Source: JACRLW01 sp050181465
Lineage (GTDB): Bacteria; Planctomycetota; UBA1135; UBA2386
Direction of reading: 5' to 3'
Assembly: GCA_050181465.1 (NCBI GenBank)
Contig: JBFXDD010000065.1
Location: 1 to 16,728, forward strand
DNA: 16,728 nt
In this document: piece by piece, positions 1 to 7,121 of the stretch
How the letters are laid out: the number at the start of each line of letters is the position of its first letter
How positions within the stretch are numbered: the stretch's first letter is position 1
Position numbers and translations under genes: made by a program
The notes under the pieces: generated by a model
Told to the model about the DNA's origin: nothing
The model's input: the letters and a program-made list of their open reading frames with translations, nothing else
Databases searched by the model: none

Positions 1-1
1 T

Positions 2-337
2 CGGTGGAGTTGCGCGCGGCTGGGCGGCACCCAGTTCGAGTCGGTGCTGGAGAATCCCCCCGCCGGCGACACGTGGCTGATCCTCGGACTCGAGCGGCTC
101 GACTCGCGCGGCTGCGGCACCTGCACGCTGGTGCCCAATCCATGGTCGGCTCTCCTCTTCGGGCCGCGGTCGGCACCGACGCGCGGAACGCGCGTCAACA
201 CCATCACGATCCCGGACACTCCGCAGTTGCTGGGGTTGCGGCTCTATCAGCAGTGGCTGGTGATGAGCCCCGCCGCGACCGGCTGTCCGTCGCTCGCGTT
301 CGACCTGTCAAACGCGCTGCAGATCGAGATTCAGTGA
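2..337 (+). CDS. Secreted/extracellular protein, C-terminal fragment (5' end outside window)
   Basis: The frame is open from the first bases to a TGA at 335-337, so this is the last ~111 residues of a longer protein. The visible part has a G-C-G-T-C cluster (from about position 109), a stretch of short beta-type segments with an IPDTPQLLGLRLYQQW-like motif, and ends in a segment reading LAFDLSNALQIEI. That arrangement (Cys pair, 'P...L.G..LY.Q', final 'SNAL...I') is the C-terminal domain repeatedly found on large secreted planctomycete proteins, whose function is not established. A GTG at 44 could look like a start, but coding character continues upstream of it, so it is probably internal. 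The family assignment is recognition by pattern, not by search. What the N-terminal part carries cannot be told. Confidence 0.6.
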   Translation, partial: RWSCARLGGTQFESVLENPPAGDTWLILGLERLDSRGCGTCTLVPNPWSALLFGPRSAPTRGTRVNTITIPDTPQLLGLRLYQQWLVMSPAATGCPSLAFDLSNALQIEIQ

Positions 338-351
338 GAAGCCGCGAGTCT

Positions 352-532
352 ACCCCGGATGATCCGTGAACGTCGTCGCGAGATCGACGCAGGTCGATGT
401 CCGGCAAGGAGCTGCGGCGGTCGACGAACGAAGCGTAGCTGTAGCTAGCGCTGCCAGGGAGGAGCCGAAGTAGCGACGCCGCCGGGCGCGACTTGCGGCG
501 ATCGCAGTAGACGTTCACGAATCATCCGGGCT
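352..532 (+). repeat. Structured ~180-bp intergenic repeat, copy 1
   Basis: This element is nearly identical along its length to 16458-16637 and to the partial copy from 16638. Its ends are inverted: 355-374 pairs with 510-529 at 19 of 20 positions (one C/A mismatch at 364/520). An inner hairpin pairs 411-416 with 434-439, and 418-422 with 426-430 with one mismatch. The middle of each arm is also partly complementary (around 382-402 with 482-503). It lies between the convergent ends of the secreted-protein gene and hutI and has no convincing ORF. It could be a MITE-like or REP-like mobile repeat or a structured RNA. Both outer copies are preceded by CGCGAGTC (343-350 and 16450-16457). Confidence 0.85.
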
Positions 533-555
533 AGGAGCGAGGTGTCACATGCTTG

Positions 556-577
556 GCCGTGCGCGTTCGCGCATGGC
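556..577 (-). terminator. Hairpin just past the hutI stop, candidate terminator
   Basis: A near-perfect inverted repeat, 556-565 against 568-577 (10 bp arms, one mismatch at 559/574, 2-nt spacer), lies 2 nt beyond the hutI stop codon on the minus strand. It is GC-rich and has no T-run, so it is not a classical intrinsic terminator. It could end hutI transcription or protect the 3' end. On the plus strand the mismatch becomes a G-U pair. Confidence 0.4.
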
Positions 578-579
578 GG

Positions 580-1851
580 TCATCCCGCTCCGCCCCACAC
601 CACCACCCCATCCTTCACCGTCATCCGCGCGGGGTTCCCACCGAACACGTAACCGAGTCCCGACCAGCTCGGCAGGTCGAGGGCGACGAAGTCGGCGCGT
701 TTGCCGTCGTGCAAGGTGCCGAGCTCCGCGTCGAGGTGAAGCGAAGCGGCGGGGTTGATCGTCATCGCCACCAAGCACTCGGCCGGGGTCATGCCGTAGA
801 GCACGCACGCAAGCGTGGCGATCAACGGCATCGACATCGTGTAGCAAGAGCCGGGGTTGAAGTCGGTCGCGAGCGCGACCGCGGCACCCGCCCGCCAGAG
901 CGCCCGCGCCGGCGCATGCTTGGCCTTTCGGAGATAGAAACTGGTGCCGGGCAACAGCGTGGCAGTGGTTCGCGCGGCGCCGAGTCGCGAGATGCCGTCT
1001 TCATCGACGACCGCGAGATGATCCGCCGAGTCGGCATCGAGCTCGCAGGCGAGCTGCGCGCCGCGCATGGGTTCGATCTCGTCGGCGTGCACACGCAATC
1101 GCAGGCCGGCAGCGCGCGCGGCGGTCAGGATGCGTCGACTGCGCTCGCTGTCGAAGACCTTGGGCTCGGCGAACACGTCGGCCGATTCACACCACGGCAC
1201 CACCGCCGGCAACATCTCGGCGATCAGGTGATCGACGTAACGATCGGTGTGCGGGCGGTACTCGGCCGGCACTTCGTGCGCACCGAGGAAGGTGCGCGAG
1301 ACGGTGAGCGGGTGACCCGCCGCCGCACGCGTCAACGCGCGCAGACTGCGCAGCTCGGCGTCGACGCTGAGGCCGTAGCCGCTCTTGCCCTCGATCGTGG
1401 TCGTGCCGTGGGCGAGAAAGCCGTCGAGGCGTGCTCGCACCAGCGCGACGAGTTCCGCCTCGGTGGTCTCGCGCAGCGCGCGGACCGACTCGAGAATGCC
1501 GCCGCCGGCCGCCGCGATCGCCATGTAGTCGGCGCCGGCACAACGCATGTGGAACTCGCGTTCGCGCGTCTTGGCGAACACCGGGTGCGTGTGCGAGTCG
1601 ACGAATCCGGGAAAGACCACGAGCCCGCGGAGATCGACCTCTTCGCGCGCGACGAAGCGCTGCCGCAGTTCCTGAGTGCTGCCGGTCGCGACCACCCGGC
1701 CGTCGCGCACCGCGATCGCCCCATCGAGTTCCACCCGCGGCGCCTCGATCTCACCCCGCCGTGCGCCCCGCGCCGGGCCGTCCGCCAGCGTGACGAGTTC
1801 ACGCGCATTCAGGAACAGCCGATCGACGGCAATCTGGTTGGCCGGGCTCAC
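580..1851 (-). CDS. hutI: Imidazolonepropionase
   Basis: Predicted to hydrolyse 4-imidazolone-5-propanoate to N-formimino-L-glutamate, the third step of histidine degradation, in the cytoplasm. The 423-aa protein has the usual family length. Visible amidohydrolase features are H87-x-H89 in FPGFVDSHTHP, the HutI-specific TTTIEGKSGYGL block (about 150-161), H192 in FLGAHEVP, H255 with E258 in VHADE, and D330 in ATDFNPG. These fit the metal and substrate residues of the family. The chosen start is GTG at 1851; no clear Shine-Dalgarno sequence precedes it, so a few residues of error are possible. No hutH, hutU or formimino-glutamate hydrolase gene is in the window. The nearest upstream gene on the same strand, 60 bp away, is a sigma factor, so the two may be cotranscribed. 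Confidence 0.95.
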   Translation of the reverse strand: MSPANQIAVDRLFLNARELVTLADGPARGARRGEIEAPRVELDGAIAVRDGRVVATGSTQELRQRFVAREEVDLRGLVVFPGFVDSHTHPVFAKTREREFHMRCAGADYMAIAAAGGGILESVRALRETTEAELVALVRARLDGFLAHGTTTIEGKSGYGLSVDAELRSLRALTRAAAGHPLTVSRTFLGAHEVPAEYRPHTDRYVDHLIAEMLPAVVPWCESADVFAEPKVFDSERSRRILTAARAAGLRLRVHADEIEPMRGAQLACELDADSADHLAVVDEDGISRLGAARTTATLLPGTSFYLRKAKHAPARALWRAGAAVALATDFNPGSCYTMSMPLIATLACVLYGMTPAECLVAMTINPAASLHLDAELGTLHDGKRADFVALDLPSWSGLGYVFGGNPARMTVKDGVVVWGGAG

Positions 1852-1888
1852 GCCTGCCGACGGTAGGGTGCCGGCCGAGCCGTGACCA

Positions 1889-1910
1889 GCGAGCGGATTC
1901 GGCGAGCGGA
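1889..1910. repeat. Short direct repeat between sigma gene and hutI
   Basis: GCGAGCGGA occurs at 1889-1897 and again at 1902-1910, a 13-bp period, filling much of the 60-bp gap upstream of hutI. A pair of direct repeats at this spacing can be a protein binding site. In GC-rich DNA it can also arise by chance, so the call is weak. Confidence 0.25.
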
Positions 1911-1911
1911 C

Positions 1912-2715
1912 TCAGCCGGCGTCACGCAAGGGGAACGACGGCGCGATCCCCGCCCGGGAGAACAAGATGGTCAACCGATCCTGGATCCGCCGTCGCGCGC
2001 GGAAGACGATCATCTTCACCGCTTCGGGGCGCATGCCGAATTCCTCGCCTAGATCGAGATAGCGACGGCCGAAGACCTCGACCTGCTGGAGCACGTAGCG
2101 CTCGCGATCCGCGAGCCCGTCGAACGCCCACAGGTAGCAGGCGAGCAGGAGCGCGTAGGCGCGCGAGGCGTCGCGCGACGACTCGTCGGAGAGCACCTGT
2201 TCGACCGGCGGTCGCAACCGTTCGTCGGCCGATTCGCAGAGGAGGTCGTTGCCGCAGTAGGTCAGTTCGAGCGCGGAGCGGCTCGGTCGCATGCGGCGGC
2301 GGATCGCGTTGTCGAGAATCGTGTTCGACCAGGCCCGGAAGGCGCCGGGCCGCGACGCGACGAAGCGGTCGGGGTAGCGATAGACGTTCACCAGCACGTC
2401 CTGAACGATCTCCTCCGGGTCGATCAGGCCGTGGCTGTGACGCAGCCGACTGCGCGCCGCGGCCTCGAGGATCGGCCGCACCAGCGCGGCGAGCGCCTCG
2501 AAGACTTCGTTGCTCCCCGTGCTCCGGAACAGGTCCATGAGCGCCGTCGCCAGCGCCTCGTCCGGGCGCGCGACCACCTCGCCGTTGGTCCAGACGTCGC
2601 CGAGGTCGACACCGTGCGCCGCGAGGGTCGCGCGGGCATGACTCTGCGCAGCGAAGGAGCGATCTTCGACGGTCGACCGACCGCGGGTGCACTCGAGGGG
2701 ACTTGTCACGACCAT
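1912..2715 (-). CDS. RNA polymerase sigma factor, ECF-like (sigma-70 regions 2 and 4)
   Basis: A 267-aa protein when started at the ATG at 2715. Residues about 66-142 look like sigma region 2, with DPEEIVQDVLVNVYRY at 99-114 (core-binding helix) and FRAWSNTILDNAIRRR near 126-141 (the -10 binding helix). Residues about 188-248 look like region 4, including the helix-turn-helix YLDLGEEFGMRPEAVKMIVFR. No region 1.2 or region 3 is evident. The ~65 N-terminal residues before region 2 are longer than in a minimal ECF factor and are not recognised. The frame stays open to a GTG at 2802, adding 29 residues translated from a T-rich tract; ATG at 2715 is preferred but has only a weak purine stretch before it. 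No anti-sigma gene adjoins it. The gene is divergent from the cyclase at 2836 and lies upstream of hutI. Confidence 0.82.
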   Translation of the reverse strand: MVVTSPLECTRGRSTVEDRSFAAQSHARATLAAHGVDLGDVWTNGEVVARPDEALATALMDLFRSTGSNEVFEALAALVRPILEAAARSRLRHSHGLIDPEEIVQDVLVNVYRYPDRFVASRPGAFRAWSNTILDNAIRRRMRPSRSALELTYCGNDLLCESADERLRPPVEQVLSDESSRDASRAYALLLACYLWAFDGLADRERYVLQQVEVFGRRYLDLGEEFGMRPEAVKMIVFRARRRIQDRLTILFSRAGIAPSFPLRDAG

Positions 2716-2835
2716 GTCTCGCTCTGAGCGAATCCCGGACCGAGCCGAAAAAAAAACCGTCACAGTCTCGGGCGACTTCCCAAAGCCCATCCCAACGGCC
2801 ACTTAGGCCGGCAGGCACGGCGCAGCATCGAGCCT
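2716..2835. promoter_or_regulatory. Divergent intergenic region between sigma factor and cyclase genes
   Basis: This 120-bp region must hold the promoters for both divergent genes. Its one notable feature is a run of nine A at 2748-2756 on the plus strand. No convincing -35/-10 pair was found on either strand. Its limits depend on both uncertain start codons. Confidence 0.4.
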
Positions 2836-4788
2836 GTGCGCAATCGCACACCAACGGGCCCGTGCCGAACCGAACAGCACTTGAGCGATCCGGCCGCGAC
2901 GGTCGATGTCGGAGCGGGGTCGACGTTCGTCGATCGCGGATCCACCTTGCACGGCTCGTCATCGACTCTCGTCCAACCGCTTCACTCGCTGCCCTCGGTG
3001 CTGGGCATGCGGGATGTACGCGCCGCCATCCTGCGAGCGACGCGGATCGGGTCTGGACGAGAAGACGTGGAGGCGCTCCTGGCGCTCGACCCACTGACGA
3101 CCATCCGCGCCCTGCGCCTCGCGAGTGCGCCTTTGTGGGCGCCGATGCGACCGCCGGAGTCGATCCGCGAGCTGGTCGCCACGCTCGGTGTCCCCGCGAT
3201 CCAGCGGATGCTCGACGTCGAGCCGGTCGAAGTGGAGCGCACCGCCTCGATCCGCGCCTTGTGGCTGCATTCCGTGGCGACCGCGGCCGCCGCGGAGGTG
3301 CTCGCGGACCACTTCGGGGCCGCCGAGCCGAAGGTCGCCTACCTTCGCGGACTCACCCACGATCTGAGCAGTTGGTTGGAGCAACTCGGTCGCCATCACG
3401 ACGGTCGGGCGATGACGCTGGGCGGCGAAGATCTGATCCGCCTCTGGAAGCTGCCGTTGCCGCTCGAGCAAGCGTCTGCGGATGACGAGTCCGTCGCCGA
3501 TGACCCCAGCGTCGGCGACAGCCCTCGCGATCCGATCGCCTTTCTCCGGCTCGCCCCACAAGCGTTGGTCGAGGCGGCGGATCAATTGGCCGTCCTTGCC
3601 GGCTTCCCCCACCCCGGCCAGCCGTCTGCCCCGATCGTTCCCAACCGCGAGTTGGAGCAGGCGATCGGCTGGGTCCGCGAGAGCGTGGCCGCGGCCCTGG
3701 AGCGGGTGGGTTTGACGGCCGCAACCGTCGCCGCTGCCGACGCGGATCCCGCCGGCGACGACCTCGAGTTGGCACTGTTCGGCGGACGGCAGTCGCCGAA
3801 CCTCAACGAGTTGGTCTCGCGGCTCGTCGGCTGCGGTGAGTCACGCAACTACGGCACGCTCAACACGCTGGCGACCGCAGCAGCGCTGCGCTTCCTCGAC
3901 TTCGATCGAGCCTTCGTCGTCAGTTGGAGTCCGGCATGCCGACGGGTCTGGGTGCGCGGCAAGGCCGACCTCACGGAACTCGGCGTGCAGCGCCGGCCGC
4001 TGCGGCCGACGGACCGCGAGAGCGAGATCCTCGCCGAAGCACTCGAGACCCTCGAGCCCCTCGTCCTCGTGCGCGGCGACCCTCGCGAGGGGCTGTGCGG
4101 CGCTCTGGGAGCCGATCGCGCCATCTTGGTGCCGCTGCGCGGCAACCAACGACTGCCGAGCTTTCTCGTGGTCGATCGCGCGCCGACTGCGCGCTATCTC
4201 GACCTTGCGGTGGACGGCACGAACGCCCGCATCCTTGCCGGCTTCCTGGCGTTCGCGATGGAGAACCTCGAACTCCGGCTGCGGCGCCGGCGGGCCGAGC
4301 GCAATGCCACGATCGACCCGCTCACCGGCCTCGCCAACCGCGGTGTCGGCCTCTTCACACTCGGCACCACCATCGCCGCCGCGCAGCGCAACCAGGCGCC
4401 GCTGTGCGTGATGATGATCGACCTCGACGAGTTCAAACAGCTCAACGACACCTACGGGCACCTGGTCGGCGATCACGCTCTCCGGGTCACCTCCGCGGTG
4501 CTTCGGCGCACCATGCGCGGCTCCGACACGATCTGCCGCTACGGCGGGGAGGAGTTCCTGGTGGTGCTTCCCGAGACCAGCGCGGAGGACGCCACGATCC
4601 TGGCAACCCGCCTGTTCACTGCGGTCGGCGAGGCCGGCAGGGCGCACGGACTGCCGATCACCTGCTCGATCGGCTTGTCGTCTCTGCGACCGACCGACAG
4701 TCTCGACGACCTGGTCGGCAGGGCCGACAGCGCCCTCTACGCAAGCAAGTCGCGCGGCCGGAACCGCTTCTCGGCCGACACCGACTGA
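2836..4788 (+). CDS. HDOD-GAF-GGDEF protein, predicted diguanylate cyclase
   Basis: Predicted to make c-di-GMP from two GTP. From the GTG at 2836 it is 650 aa. Residues about 49-200 read as an HDOD domain (LPSVL...LALDPLTTIRALRLAS, then a THDL pair with H175-D176), a fold used for signalling rather than catalysis. Residues about 340-475 look like a divergent GAF domain. Residues about 492-646 are GGDEF: DPLTGLANR near the start, MIDLDEFKQLNDTYGH, and an intact GGEEF active-site loop at 570-574. RGSD at 561-564 lies exactly five residues ahead, matching the inhibitory I-site (RxxD), so product feedback is likely. No membrane segment is seen, so it is probably cytosolic. The first ~45 residues are low-complexity; TTG at 2881 or 2947 are other possible starts. 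It is divergent from the sigma gene and is followed by a 161-bp gap in which I see nothing definite. Confidence 0.88.
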   Translation: MRNRTPTGPCRTEQHLSDPAATVDVGAGSTFVDRGSTLHGSSSTLVQPLHSLPSVLGMRDVRAAILRATRIGSGREDVEALLALDPLTTIRALRLASAPLWAPMRPPESIRELVATLGVPAIQRMLDVEPVEVERTASIRALWLHSVATAAAAEVLADHFGAAEPKVAYLRGLTHDLSSWLEQLGRHHDGRAMTLGGEDLIRLWKLPLPLEQASADDESVADDPSVGDSPRDPIAFLRLAPQALVEAADQLAVLAGFPHPGQPSAPIVPNRELEQAIGWVRESVAAALERVGLTAATVAAADADPAGDDLELALFGGRQSPNLNELVSRLVGCGESRNYGTLNTLATAAALRFLDFDRAFVVSWSPACRRVWVRGKADLTELGVQRRPLRPTDRESEILAEALETLEPLVLVRGDPREGLCGALGADRAILVPLRGNQRLPSFLVVDRAPTARYLDLAVDGTNARILAGFLAFAMENLELRLRRRRAERNATIDPLTGLANRGVGLFTLGTTIAAAQRNQAPLCVMMIDLDEFKQLNDTYGHLVGDHALRVTSAVLRRTMRGSDTICRYGGEEFLVVLPETSAEDATILATRLFTAVGEAGRAHGLPITCSIGLSSLRPTDSLDDLVGRADSALYASKSRGRNRFSADTD

Positions 4789-4949
4789 GAGGGTTGCCCG
4801 CCGACTGGCCTTGCCCTTAGCCTGCTGAGTTCCTTGGACGACCTCCCGCCTGAACGCACCGCGGCGCGGACCGCAGCCCGCGAGGCACCCGAACTCGATA
4901 CTGACCGAAGGCGAACAGGCTTCCCGGGCCAAGGCGCGACCCGCCGTCG

Positions 4950-6308
4950 ATGGAGGTCTCGGTGATCCCGTTCGACCCCGCCGGCGCGGTCGCCGTAGCA
5001 GCCGACGCTGCGGCCCTGTCCGGACCGCACGTCGGCCTCGCCTTCGTAGCACTCATCGTGGCGACCCTTGGTGCGCTCGTCGGTGCCGCACTCCTGGTCT
5101 ACTCGCCGACGAAACTCGCGCGTGACGAAGCCGGCCGCAAACTCAGCGAGCGCCTCGCGACGACCGAGCGTGAGTATCAGGTCGTCGCGCGGTTCCTCAC
5201 CATCGGCTCGGTGGCCTGCTTCGCGCTGCTGGCGTGGTTCGCATTCCCGACCTCTCCCTACGTGGCGGTCGGGGTCGGGCTCTTCCTGGCCGTCCCGGCC
5301 TGCGGCGTGCTCCCAGCGCTGATCGCCGAGGCGCGCGCCGAGCGGATCCTTCGGCTCGGCATCCCCGTCCTCGGACCCCTTCGCCTGCTTCTGTTGTGGA
5401 TCGTCGTGCGACCGACGTTGGCGATCGCACACAGCCTGCTGCGAACCTTGCGGGTCTCCGACCAGAACAAGACCGCCGAGCCCGACGAGATCGCGGACGA
5501 CATCCTGGCCGCAGTCTCCGATTCCGCGCAAGAGAGCGCCCTGCCCGACGAAGAGCGGGAGTGGATCGGCAACATCGTCGAGCTCAAGGCGAAGACGGCG
5601 CTCGAGGTCATCACGCCGCGCACCGACATGATCTCGTTCCCCGCGACGATGCCGCTGGACGAAGCCGTCCGACGCGCCATCGAGGCCGGGTTCTCGCGCT
5701 ATCCGGTCTATCGCGACCGCGTCGACGACATCGTCGGAGTGTTCTACGCCAAGGACGCCCTGGCGCTGATCGCCCAACCCGAGCGGCTGGTCGGCGGCAA
5801 GGTCGGCGACCTCGTCCGCAAGCCGTTGTTCGTTCCCGAGAGCCTCGATCTGGTCCAACTGCTTCGCCAGTTCCGGGCGACGAAGCGGCAGATGGCGATC
5901 GTGCTCGACGAATACGGGGGTACCGCCGGCGTGGTCACCATCGAGGACGTGATCGAGGAGATCGTCGGCGACATCGAGGACGAGTACGACCCGGTGATCG
6001 AGCAGCCGATCAAGGTGGTCGAGGAAGGCTCCGTGATCGAGGTGTCCGGCCGCACCCGCGTCGATGAGGCGAACGAGCACCTCGAGGATCGCATCCCCGA
6101 GGGCGACGACTACGACACCGTCGCCGGGTGGGTGTTCACCAGCATCGGTCGCATCCCGCAGGCGATGGAAGAGCTGGTGGTCGACGGACTGGCGATCCAG
6201 ATCCTCGAGGCCGACGACCGGCGCATCGGTCGCATGCGGCTCACGCTCGTGCGGCCCGCTGCGCCGGAGACCGCGTCGGTGCGCGATTCGGCCGGCGACG
6301 TCGACTGA
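4950..6308 (+). CDS. CorC/HlyC-type membrane protein with CBS pair
   Basis: A 452-aa protein of the hemolysin C/CorC (CNNM-like) group, implicated in divalent cation (Mg or Co) homeostasis; the transported ion here is unknown. The N-terminal part has about four hydrophobic segments (roughly 27-47, 82-101, 104-125, 133-157) matching a DUF21-type membrane domain. It is followed by a CBS pair (ALEVITPRTDMI near 212-223, DEYGGTAGVVTIEDVIEEIVG from D320) and a C-terminal CorC domain (GRTRVDEANEHL, GDDYDTVAGWV). The ATG at 4950 is used, but GTG at 4962 has a well-placed GGAGG (4952-4956, 5 nt spacing) and may be the true start. recO follows after 13 bp. In some bacteria such genes sit beside ybeY and era, which are not seen here. 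Confidence 0.88.
   Translation: MEVSVIPFDPAGAVAVAADAAALSGPHVGLAFVALIVATLGALVGAALLVYSPTKLARDEAGRKLSERLATTEREYQVVARFLTIGSVACFALLAWFAFPTSPYVAVGVGLFLAVPACGVLPALIAEARAERILRLGIPVLGPLRLLLLWIVVRPTLAIAHSLLRTLRVSDQNKTAEPDEIADDILAAVSDSAQESALPDEEREWIGNIVELKAKTALEVITPRTDMISFPATMPLDEAVRRAIEAGFSRYPVYRDRVDDIVGVFYAKDALALIAQPERLVGGKVGDLVRKPLFVPESLDLVQLLRQFRATKRQMAIVLDEYGGTAGVVTIEDVIEEIVGDIEDEYDPVIEQPIKVVEEGSVIEVSGRTRVDEANEHLEDRIPEGDDYDTVAGWVFTSIGRIPQAMEELVVDGLAIQILEADDRRIGRMRLTLVRPAAPETASVRDSAGDVD
4952..4956 (+). promoter_or_regulatory. Shine-Dalgarno-like GGAGG favouring a GTG start at 4962
   Basis: GGAGG ends 5 nt before GTG 4962, in the frame of the CorC-like gene, whereas nothing SD-like precedes ATG 4950. 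The GGAGG overlaps the ATG itself, so only one of the two starts can use it. Confidence 0.45.
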
Positions 6309-6321
6309 CTCCGCGCACGCC

Positions 6322-7050
6322 ATGGAAGCGATCGTCTGGCGGCGAACCGACCTGCGTGAGTCGAGTCGGCTGTTGACCTTCGTGTCGGCGGAGCGAGGGC
6401 GCTTCGTCGCCCTCGCGAAGGGCGCCCACCGCAAGAACAGCGCGACCCTGGGCCGGATCGACTTCCTCAACCGCGTCGACATCTCGTTGTCGGGCAAGGG
6501 CATCGCGCTGCTGGGCCGAGTTCAACTGCTGCACGAGCCGCGCGCGCTCCGCGAGCCACGCCGCTTTCTCTTCGCGAACGCGCTCATCGAGTGGTTCGAC
6601 CGCGCGATGCCGCCGGACCGCCCCGAGCCGGAACTGTTCGATCTGCTGAGCGGCTCGATCACCCTGGCCGAGCGAGCCCCCATCAAGCAACTGCCCGCGG
6701 TGCTCGCGGCGGTCGAACTGCGACTCCTGCGTGCGCTGGGGCTGCTCGCCGAGTTCGATCGATGCGCGCGATGCGGCGTGGCACTGGGCGACGATGCGAC
6801 CGTCCATGCGCTCCGCCATGAGGCCGGAGTGGTCTGCCTCGCCCACCGCGGGCCACAGGACCCGATGCTCGCTCCCGCAGTGCGGACGCGCATGCGCACC
6901 CTGTTGGCGACACGCGGGCGCGACCTGGCCAAACTGGGCGACGACCAAGCCCAGGGCGCTGTGCTGGGGATCCTGGCGCGCTGGCTGGCCGCGGGCTTCG
7001 AGCGCGAGTCGCGGCTGCGGGGGAGCGCGCTCGCCGCCCTGGCGCGGTGA
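6322..7050 (+). CDS. recO: DNA repair protein RecO
   Basis: RecO works with RecR (and RecF) to load RecA onto SSB-coated single-stranded DNA in recombinational repair. The 242-aa length is normal for the family. Residues 1-80 fit the OB-fold, with the opening EAIVWRRTDLRESSRLLTF and the basic patch LAKGAHRKNS (31-40). The helical C-terminal part carries a zinc-finger-like set C148-x2-C151 ... C172-x2-H175, in the position where many RecO proteins have four cysteines. The ATG at 6322 was chosen because it starts exactly at the family's conserved N-terminus; no SD sequence is visible. It lies 13 bp after the CorC-like gene, and its stop codon overlaps a possible GTG of the next frame at 7047, consistent with cotranscription. 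Confidence 0.92.
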   Translation: MEAIVWRRTDLRESSRLLTFVSAERGRFVALAKGAHRKNSATLGRIDFLNRVDISLSGKGIALLGRVQLLHEPRALREPRRFLFANALIEWFDRAMPPDRPEPELFDLLSGSITLAERAPIKQLPAVLAAVELRLLRALGLLAEFDRCARCGVALGDDATVHALRHEAGVVCLAHRGPQDPMLAPAVRTRMRTLLATRGRDLAKLGDDQAQGAVLGILARWLAAGFERESRLRGSALAALAR

Positions 7051-7121
7051 CCTCGCGCCGGCCGTCGCGAGCGAAGCAGTGCGCGCTTCCCCGCTGCCTC
7101 GCAATCGGCTCGAATGCACGG

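Noticed and set aside
352..532. Integron attC site
   Set aside because: The inverted ends have GTGAAC/GTTCAC cores, not the RYYYAAC and GTTRRRY boxes, and no integrase or cassette array is present.
553..1866. Long open frame on the plus strand opposite hutI
   Set aside because: It is antisense to a gene with complete HutI motifs; its own translation is Arg-rich and shows no family features. Such shadows are common in GC-rich DNA.
2748..2756. A9 tract as a phase-variation switch for the sigma factor
   Set aside because: It would matter only if translation began at 2802 or 2790; with the preferred ATG at 2715 the tract is upstream of the gene. No second tract or frameshift evidence supports it.
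4737..6503. 588-codon open frame on the minus strand opposite the CorC-like gene
   Set aside because: The plus strand encodes recognisable DUF21, CBS and CorC domains; the antisense product is low-complexity His/Asp/Arg-rich and matches nothing known to me.
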